Shown here in pieces: positions 40,315-45,497 of a stretch of DNA of 45,497 bases. The notes under the pieces are model-generated. The model had not been told where the DNA came from. It saw only the letters and a list, made by a program, of their open reading frames with translations, and did not search any database. Each line of letters opens with the position of its first letter. Position 1 is the first letter of the stretch. The DNA is taken from positions 1 to 45,497 of the forward strand of contig DCHG01000049.1 of the NCBI GenBank assembly GCA_002315595.1, given 5' to 3'. The DNA comes from Clostridiales bacterium UBA1758 (GTDB lineage Bacteria > Bacillota > Clostridia > Oscillospirales > UBA1758). Made by a program: the position numbers and the translations under genes.

Positions 40315-41424
40315 TTACTCGCCGTAAACGTATGAAAATTTCTTTATCGGAAGCATGCTCGGGTTGATCATCGTGCCGTCAAGTGTCAATGTGCCGATTT
40401 TCACATCTTCACCCTGCGTGATCATCGGTTTGTCGATGGGGAGTTTTTCGTGAATGGAGGAGAGGTGCAGACTTTTTATTATTACACGGTCGCTGATCTC
40501 GACAAGAGAGGTTGTATTATGTCGGTCTTCCGGCTCCGTACGGAACACATCGCGGATGACCACGGTGCCGACCTGCGTCGTGTCGTTTTGAAACCAGACA
40601 ATTCCGCCGTGACCGGAGCCTTCCTTGCGGCAGGAGCAGCAGTGAACGGATTCGATCAAAATATCGTCGAAACGGCCGCATTTCACCGGATCTTCTGCCC
40701 AATGTGTGAAGGACACGGCGTTGTATTTATATTCGCCGAAGATGTTTCGAATGGTGATGTGGCGCACATTTGCCTTGCGTGAAAGCAAACGGATCGCCGT
40801 CCAGCCGTCCGTTCCGCCGAAAATACCGTCGATGACGATATTTTCGATGTCGTTACCGTTGCCGGTGAAATCGCCTTCGTCGGAGTTGAGTGCGACAAAA
40901 TCGTCGTTTGTCCACCCCTTCAGGTTGGAAATATACCCGTTACGCGCATATCCGTCGATATGCAGACCATCCTGATTGCCGGTCTTTTTATTGCAATCGA
41001 AAAAGATGTCGGAAACGGTAAAACGCTCCGTATCGGCAAGTTGAATTCCGAAACTGTTCGGATCCTTGACGGTCAGCGAGCGAATGGTGAGATCGCGCAC
41101 TCCCGTCAAAACGATGAGTTGCCCGAAACCACATCCCAGTCTGCCGTTTTTCGGATATTCTTCACGGTTTTGGGCGATGTTATTGCCGTCCCAAACGCCG
41201 CCTTCGATGATGACATTCTGCGTGTATTCCGCACCGTCGCGAATGCGGTTTATGAGGATCGGGCAGTTCGCTCCGTCCGCAAGACGGAGATGTGTACCCA
41301 TTTCGCAGGTAAGATGCGTGTTGTCGCCGATCATGAGAGATTCGCTGACGGTATAACTTCCTTTTGGAAAGAATACATTTCCTCCACGGTCGAGGAGGGA
41401 CTGTAATGAAGAAGTATGATCCAT
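40315..41424 (-). CDS. Right-handed beta-helix protein (GH28/pectate-lyase-like)
   Basis: A 369-aa protein built of regular beta-helix coils rich in I/V-x-I-x-N-V and D-I repeats (NVIIEGGVWDG, DLTIRSLTVKD, NIVIDGIFGG, HITIRNIFGE). The catalytic region resembles GH28: GNQDGLHIDG and TNDDFVALNSDEG give the N-x-D and D-D pairs, and SGHGGIVW may hold a G-H-G equivalent. The starting FFPKGSYTVSESLMI is the common opening coil of pectin-active enzymes. There is no signal peptide, so it is an intracellular exo-type enzyme if active. AAAGGA precedes the ATG. First gene of a two-gene operon with the glycosidase-like protein, driven by the 41476-41504 promoter. Confidence 0.75.
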   Translation of the reverse strand: MDHTSSLQSLLDRGGNVFFPKGSYTVSESLMIGDNTHLTCEMGTHLRLADGANCPILINRIRDGAEYTQNVIIEGGVWDGNNIAQNREEYPKNGRLGCGFGQLIVLTGVRDLTIRSLTVKDPNSFGIQLADTERFTVSDIFFDCNKKTGNQDGLHIDGYARNGYISNLKGWTNDDFVALNSDEGDFTGNGNDIENIVIDGIFGGTDGWTAIRLLSRKANVRHITIRNIFGEYKYNAVSFTHWAEDPVKCGRFDDILIESVHCCSCRKEGSGHGGIVWFQNDTTQVGTVVIRDVFRTEPEDRHNTTSLVEISDRVIIKSLHLSSIHEKLPIDKPMITQGEDVKIGTLTLDGTMINPSMLPIKKFSYVYGE

Positions 41425-41475
41425 GCCTGTTTTCCTTTCAAAACAACGAATTTACGAACGATCGTGTATAAAATC

Positions 41476-41504
41476 ATTCTATGATAAATATCGTCGGAAG
41501 TCAA
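41476..41504 (-). promoter_or_regulatory. Promoter of the beta-helix/glycosidase operon
   Basis: On the minus strand TTGACT (41504-41499), 17-base spacer, TAGAAT (41481-41476). Confidence 0.65.
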
Positions 41505-41547
41505 GCATCGTATGCGGAAAAGCGCGAAAAAAACGGGATCGATTTCG

Positions 41548-41576
41548 TTGACAAAACGGGAAAGTAGTGATATAGT
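41548..41576 (+). promoter_or_regulatory. Promoter of the rubrerythrin gene
   Basis: TTGACA at 41548-41553, 17-base spacer, TATAGT at 41571-41576. Confidence 0.8.
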
Positions 41577-41631
41577 TAAATACACCTAATCGACGGATTT
41601 TCCGTGCTAAATTTGAAAGGAGATCAATATC

Positions 41632-42174
41632 ATGCCGGAACTCAAAGGAACGAAAACCGAAAAGAATTTGATGGAAGCCTTCGCCGGTGAAAGCCAGGCG
41701 AGAAATAAGTACACTTATTTTGCTTCGCAGGCAAAAAAGGACGGTTATGAGCAGATCGCTTCGATCTTCGAAGCCACTGCCGGAAACGAAAAGGAACACG
41801 CCAAGATTTGGTTCAAATTGCTCAACGGCGGCTCTGTCCCGTCCACTGCCGAAAACCTCAAGGCTGCGGCAGCTGGCGAACATGAGGAATGGACCGAAAT
41901 GTACGCCCGTATGGCAAAGGAAGCCAAAGAGGAAGGCTTTAACGATATCGCCGCCCTATTCACCCTCGTCGGCGGAATTGAAAAGGAACATGAGGAACGC
42001 TATCTGAAACTTCTTGCCAATGTTGAAGACGGCTCCGTGTTCCAAAAGAATACCAAGACCGTTTGGATCTGTCGCAACTGCGGTCATATCGTCGACAGTG
42101 TTGCCGCGCCGCAGATGTGTCCGGTTTGCAAGCACCCGCAGGCGTACTTCGAACTCCGTGTCATCAATTACTGA
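41632..42174 (+). CDS. rbr: Rubrerythrin
   Basis: A 180-aa non-heme iron peroxidase that reduces hydrogen peroxide in the cytoplasm of anaerobes. The N-terminal four-helix bundle supplies di-iron ligands in FAGESQARNKY (E20), NEKEHAKIW (E53, H56) and GIEKEHEERY (about residue 116 on). A C-terminal rubredoxin-like Fe(Cys)4 site is formed by CRNCGH and CPVCKHP (about 147-165). Length is standard. AAAGGAG precedes the ATG. It is a single gene with a strong promoter and terminator, and it shows the organism is an anaerobe with oxidative-stress defence. A peroxide-responsive operator was looked for but none is convincing. Confidence 0.95.
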   Translation: MPELKGTKTEKNLMEAFAGESQARNKYTYFASQAKKDGYEQIASIFEATAGNEKEHAKIWFKLLNGGSVPSTAENLKAAAAGEHEEWTEMYARMAKEAKEEGFNDIAALFTLVGGIEKEHEERYLKLLANVEDGSVFQKNTKTVWICRNCGHIVDSVAAPQMCPVCKHPQAYFELRVINY

Positions 42175-42190
42175 TTTTTAGAAACAACGA

Positions 42191-42224
42191 AAGAGGGCTG
42201 CATCCGATGATGCAGCCCTCTTAT
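42191..42224. terminator. Bidirectional terminator between convergent genes
   Basis: A 13-bp perfect stem, AGAGGGCTGCATC / GATGCAGCCCTCT, followed by TATATTTAATT on plus and by TTCGTTG on minus. Confidence 0.8.
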
Positions 42225-42230
42225 ATTTAA

Positions 42231-43508
42231 TTACTTGCCATAAACTTCTTTGTTGTAATCGCGGATGGCGTTCAGCATGGCGACCATGTTTTCCATCGGA
42301 GTCGGCCCCTGAATATTGTGAACGGTGTTGAAGACGTATCCGCCGCCGGGGGCAAAAATTTTCAAATTCCGCATGGTTTCGTCATAACATTCTTCCGGCG
42401 TACCGAAGGGGAGTGTCTTTTGCGTGTTGATTCCGCCGCCCCAGAAGACGAATTTATCGCCCCATTTGTTTTTCAGCATTTCGGGATCCATTCCTTCTGC
42501 CGAGATCTGAACGGGGTTTAGAATATCCGCACCGCACTCATGGAAATCTTGCAGGAAGGTGACGATGGAGCCGCAGGAATGGAAGAAAGTTTTCCAGCCG
42601 GTGTGTTCATGCACCCATTCACTGATTTTTGTGTAGTAGGGCTTATAGAACTCACGGAAGGAATCCACCGACATGAAGGGGCCGTGTTGTAGACCGAAAT
42701 CCGTTCCCGAAATATAGACGATCTGGATCTTGTCGCCCGCCGCCTGATACAGAAGTTCGGCATTTTTCAGTCCGACTTCCAACTGCATCTCGAAGATTTC
42801 GTGGATGTAATCGGGGCTTAATTTGTGCGCCATCATAAATTCCGGCAGATCGCGGATGCCTTTGGGTTGCTTCACATGAGGACCGGGAATAAGGGCAAAG
42901 TCGCCGATCCCGCAGAGTGCGCCATTGTAGATCATGCCGTACTCGGTTTCGTTCCAAACACGGTTGACGCTGTCTTCGATAAAGCGAAGTTGTTCATCCG
43001 TTAAAACCTTAAAATCCTCTTTGTAGTCTTCACGGGCATTCAGGTCATCATCATCGGCACAGGCGTCGCTTCTGGTGGTGTTGTCAAAATAATATCCGCT
43101 TTTCGGCATACTTCCCGCCGGAGGATAATTTGTGTCACCCTGTGCGTAGATATAGGTGTTTCCCTTGTCATCGTTCGAGGTCCGAAATTCTTCGGAAACC
43201 ATCATTTCAAGACCGTTGTGAAGCGTCCATTTTTTCCAATCGCGATTTTTGTAGCCGAAAATGGTATATCCGTTGGAGATGCCCATCACATCCGCCCCGG
43301 TCGCCTGACGGAGATCCTCATCGACGCGTCCAAGCAACTGTAACGGTTCGTCCATCGTCAGGATCCGATCTTCCAAACCAAGTCCTTTACGCATCTTGAC
43401 CATTGCGTTGATATTGATGCCGGTGATGGCAGTGGAACCGAAATCCACCACGACCTGCCCCGGATCACGGTGATTGATGGTTTCGATCAAACGCTCTCTG
43501 GATGTCAT
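42231..43508 (-). CDS. Uroporphyrinogen-decarboxylase-family protein (MtaA/MetE-like methyltransferase type)
   Basis: A 425-aa soluble TIM-barrel protein of the UroD superfamily, opening MTSRERLIETINHRDP as typical of the non-heme branch. TFFHSCGSI (about residue 312) provides an H-x-C like the zinc site of MtaA, CmuA and MetE methyltransferases, so it may bind zinc and a methyl or thiol substrate rather than decarboxylate porphyrins. VWNETEYGMIYNG and FGLQHGPFMS are family-conserved stretches; FWGGGINTQKTLPFGTPEE ends the barrel. Such proteins are common next to sugar-catabolic genes in gut Clostridia with no proven role. GGGAG precedes the ATG, and it has its own promoter. No corrinoid protein gene is adjacent. 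Confidence 0.8.
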   Translation of the reverse strand: MTSRERLIETINHRDPGQVVVDFGSTAITGININAMVKMRKGLGLEDRILTMDEPLQLLGRVDEDLRQATGADVMGISNGYTIFGYKNRDWKKWTLHNGLEMMVSEEFRTSNDDKGNTYIYAQGDTNYPPAGSMPKSGYYFDNTTRSDACADDDDLNAREDYKEDFKVLTDEQLRFIEDSVNRVWNETEYGMIYNGALCGIGDFALIPGPHVKQPKGIRDLPEFMMAHKLSPDYIHEIFEMQLEVGLKNAELLYQAAGDKIQIVYISGTDFGLQHGPFMSVDSFREFYKPYYTKISEWVHEHTGWKTFFHSCGSIVTFLQDFHECGADILNPVQISAEGMDPEMLKNKWGDKFVFWGGGINTQKTLPFGTPEECYDETMRNLKIFAPGGGYVFNTVHNIQGPTPMENMVAMLNAIRDYNKEVYGK

Positions 43509-43540
43509 ATTTATTACGCTCCCTTGATTTCTTTTTCTTC

Positions 43541-43569
43541 ATTATAGCACGGCATTTTGCCCTTTTCAA
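43541..43569 (-). promoter_or_regulatory. Promoter of the UroD-family gene
   Basis: On the minus strand TTGAAA (43569-43564), 17-base spacer, TATAAT (43546-43541). Confidence 0.75.
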
Positions 43570-43621
43570 TCTGTTTCGGGAACCATTTAATATAATATTT
43601 TACGATAATGAGATAAAAAGG

Positions 43622-43650
43622 TTGACTTTTTTGAGATTGCGTGATAAAAT
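43622..43650 (+). promoter_or_regulatory. Promoter of the ileS T-box transcript
   Basis: TTGACT at 43622-43627, 17-base spacer, TAAAAT at 43645-43650; the leader begins near 43657. Confidence 0.7.
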
Positions 43651-43659
43651 TCATTCGTT

Positions 43660-43898
43660 AATTGGATATGATAAAGACGAAGACGGAGACAGTACGCGCT
43701 TTGCGTTTGCTTTGAGAGAACGGGGACAGGTGAAAGCCCGTAGCATTGATTGCGCCGAATATCACTCCCAAGTTTCGGGCTGAAAGTTTACGATTAAGCC
43801 TCGACGGATCCCTGCCGTTACCGGGGCTCATATGTTTGTATGCGATAATAGGTGGTTTGCGAATGGTGCGTTCGTCCTGTTAGGACGGGCGTTTTTTT
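43660..43898 (+). promoter_or_regulatory. T-box riboswitch, isoleucine specifier
   Basis: The ~270-base leader of ileS carries T-box landmarks in order: an AG-bulge-type AGTA (43691-43694) with GAGAGAA (43714-43720), the conserved GGTGAAAGCC (43729-43738), a specifier-loop region GAATATCAC with the codon ATC at 43761-43763, a long stem II/III stretch, the T-box AGGTGG (43850-43855), and the intrinsic terminator. Uncharged tRNA-Ile should pair at ATC and, via its NCCA end, with TGG in the T-box, favouring the antiterminator and ileS expression. Confidence 0.85.
43868..43898 (+). terminator. T-box regulatory terminator
   Basis: GCGTTCGTCC pairs with GGACGGGCGT (with G-U pairs) around a TGTTA loop, followed by TTTTTTT. 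It is mutually exclusive with the T-box antiterminator. Confidence 0.85.
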
Positions 43899-43929
43899 AT
43901 TTATAAAATATTAATTCTGGAGGTCAAAG

Positions 43930-45497
43930 ATGTACGACAAGGTCGACACCGGTCTTTCTTTTGTAGAACGCGAAAAAGAGACCGAACGCTTCTGGCGTGA
44001 AAATCGGATATTTGAAAAGAGTATGGCTCAGCGTGAGGGTAATGAAGAATTCACCTTCTATGACGGTCCTCCGACGGCAAACGGAAAACCGCACATCGGT
44101 CATGTTCTCACCCGTGTTATCAAGGATATGATCCCGCGTTATCAGACGATGAAGGGCAATCATGTCACCCGTAAGGCGGGATGGGATACCCATGGTCTGC
44201 CGGTCGAACTTGAAGTCGAAAAGACGCTCGGAATCAACGGCAAGGACAAGATTGAAGCCTACGGTCTGGAAGGCTTTATTGACCACTGTAAGGAAAGTGT
44301 CTGGAAGTACAAGGATATGTGGGAAAACTTCTCTGCAACCGTCGGTTTTTGGGCGGATATGAAGGATCCTTATGTCACTTATCACGACGAATATATCGAG
44401 TCCGAATGGTGGGCGTTGAAACAGATTTGGGATCGCGGTCTGCTCTATAAGGGCTATAAGATCGTTCCGTATTGCCCGCGTTGCGGTACTCCGCTTGCCT
44501 CGCATGAGGTTGCGCAGGGTTATAAAGACGTCAAGGAAAGATCTGCCATCGTCAAGTTCAAACTGGTCGATGAGGACGCCTTCGTTCTTGCGTGGACGAC
44601 AACACCGTGGACGCTTCCGTCCAACGTCGCCCTCGCCGTAAACCCCGTGGAAACCTATGTCAAGGTCAAGTACGGCGACGAGATCTACTATCTCGCTGAA
44701 GCCCTTGCTCCGACCGTACTCAAAGAGGAATATGAGGTTCTCGACAAAATTGTCGGCAAAGACCTTGAAATGCGCGAATATGTGACGCTTTATGACTGGG
44801 CTAAACCGAAAAAGAAAGCGTATTATATCGTCTGCGCTGACTTCGTTACGCTGACAGACGGTACCGGCGTTGTCCATATCGCTCCTGCATTCGGCGAAGA
44901 CGACTCCGTTGTCGGTCGCAAATACGACCTGCCGTTTGTTCAACTTGTCGACACCAAGGGCGAAATGACCGCCGAAACAAAGTGGGCGGGCACCTTCGTC
45001 AAGGATGCCGATCCGCTTGTTTTACAGGATCTGCGTGAACGCGGACTTCTCTATGCCGCGCCGGTATTCGAACACAGTTATCCGCACTGCTGGCGTTGCC
45101 ATACGCCGCTTCTGTACTATGCGCGTGATTCGTGGTTTATCCGCATGACCGATGTCCGTGATGATCTCATCCGCAACAACAATACCGTCAACTGGATGCC
45201 GGAAAGTATCGGCAAGGGACGCTTCGGCGACTGGCTTGAAAACATTCAGGATTGGGGGTTGAGCCGTAACCGTTACTGGGGCACACCACTTAATATCTGG
45301 GAATGTGAATGTGGTCATCAGCACGCGATTGGCTCGATTGCCGAACTTCGTGAAATGAGCGACAACTGCCCGGAAAACATCGAACTTCACCGTCCCTATA
45401 TCGACGCCGTCACCATCCGTTGCCCGAAATGCGGAAAGCCGATGCACCGTGTCGAAGAAGTTATCGACTGCTGGTTCGACTCCGGCTCCATGCCGTT
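43930..45497 (+). CDS. ileS: Isoleucyl-tRNA synthetase, 5' part (runs off window)
   Basis: The first ~522 codons of a class I synthetase that charges tRNA-Ile, with no stop before the window end. The HIGH motif is GKPHIGHVLT near residue 60; GWDTHGLPVELEVEK follows, then a CPRCGTPL zinc-type insert, the CP1 editing domain (TTTPWTLPSN, the TDGTGVVHIAPAFGEDD loop), and SRNRYWGTPLNIWECEC near the end. The last residues, DCWFDSGSMP, lead into the catalytic fold. These features fit the eukaryote-like type 2 IleS (often less mupirocin-sensitive) rather than the type 1 form; the KMSKS loop is not yet reached. TGGAGG precedes the ATG. Expression is under the T-box upstream. Confidence 0.95.
   Translation, partial: MYDKVDTGLSFVEREKETERFWRENRIFEKSMAQREGNEEFTFYDGPPTANGKPHIGHVLTRVIKDMIPRYQTMKGNHVTRKAGWDTHGLPVELEVEKTLGINGKDKIEAYGLEGFIDHCKESVWKYKDMWENFSATVGFWADMKDPYVTYHDEYIESEWWALKQIWDRGLLYKGYKIVPYCPRCGTPLASHEVAQGYKDVKERSAIVKFKLVDEDAFVLAWTTTPWTLPSNVALAVNPVETYVKVKYGDEIYYLAEALAPTVLKEEYEVLDKIVGKDLEMREYVTLYDWAKPKKKAYYIVCADFVTLTDGTGVVHIAPAFGEDDSVVGRKYDLPFVQLVDTKGEMTAETKWAGTFVKDADPLVLQDLRERGLLYAAPVFEHSYPHCWRCHTPLLYYARDSWFIRMTDVRDDLIRNNNTVNWMPESIGKGRFGDWLENIQDWGLSRNRYWGTPLNIWECECGHQHAIGSIAELREMSDNCPENIELHRPYIDAVTIRCPKCGKPMHRVEEVIDCWFDSGSMP

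Noticed and set aside
43502..43783. 93-codon plus-strand frame inside the ileS leader
   Set aside because: It lies in the T-box riboswitch and has no ribosome site or domain.
1..45497. CRISPR array, insertion sequence, prophage or replication origin
   Set aside because: No regularly spaced repeats, transposase, integrase or origin-type box cluster was seen in reading both strands.

Overview
The window looks like a chromosomal segment of an anaerobic, Gram-positive-type clostridial bacterium, probably an uncultured gut or rumen member of the Clostridia. Supporting signs are near-consensus Shine-Dalgarno sites (GGAGG type) before almost every gene, compact TTGACA/TATAAT promoters, an isoleucine T-box leader before ileS, S-layer-homology (SLH) surface proteins with Listeria-Bacteroides-type repeats, rubrerythrin, and many sugar-acid and glycan catabolic genes. 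No transposase, phage gene, CRISPR array or origin is visible. The genus cannot be named from sequence alone.

Layout. 1-1310: the 3' end of a tRNA gene, then a short AT-rich accessory patch with a truncated four-helix-bundle gene fragment, an XRE repressor, a 30-bp perfect palindrome over the divergent start region, and a zinc-ribbon membrane protein. 1350-9513: a carbohydrate block with a cytoplasmic CE15-like esterase, a translationally coupled pair (alpha/alpha-barrel-like protein plus U32-like protein), a TIM-barrel glycosidase-like protein, a SulP anion transporter and mannonate dehydratase. 9600-19234: a cell-surface locus with a 596-aa SLH protein, an AMP-forming ligase, and a 1902-aa SLH protein built from three SGNH-hydrolase plus beta-repeat units. 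19246-22932: a methyltransferase, RecD2 helicase and a small membrane protein. 22983-25816: a DUF4832-type glycosidase-like protein and convergent rhamnulokinase. 25876-29985: Mrp ATPase, then an oxidoreductase/cupin/kinase/acetyltransferase series. 30084-31683: thiamine pyrophosphokinase and TcdA behind a strong candidate 6S RNA. 31784-33364: HD phosphohydrolase and phosphofructokinase. 33418-38211: an alpha/beta hydrolase, then a three-gene sugar-acid operon (enolase-superfamily dehydratase, DHDPS-family aldolase, zinc dehydrogenase) divergent from a PocR-AraC regulator. 38254-41424: a two-gene glycan operon. 41548-43569: rubrerythrin and a UroD-family protein. 43622-end: T-box leader and the 5' part of ileS, which runs off the window.

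How the genes work together. Most of the window serves the breakdown of plant-type or host glycans and of the sugar acids released from them. Mannonate dehydratase, the enolase-superfamily dehydratase and the DHDPS-family aldolase would feed 2-keto-3-deoxy acids into central metabolism, rhamnulokinase takes rhamnulose, and phosphofructokinase is the glycolytic step. Convergent genes consistently share one bidirectional hairpin terminator, and divergent genes have closely packed back-to-back promoters, so transcription units can be read with good confidence. The least explained parts are the triple-SGNH surface protein locus (9.7-19.2 kb), the coupled pair at 2.5-4.5 kb, and the RNA at 31.5-31.7 kb.
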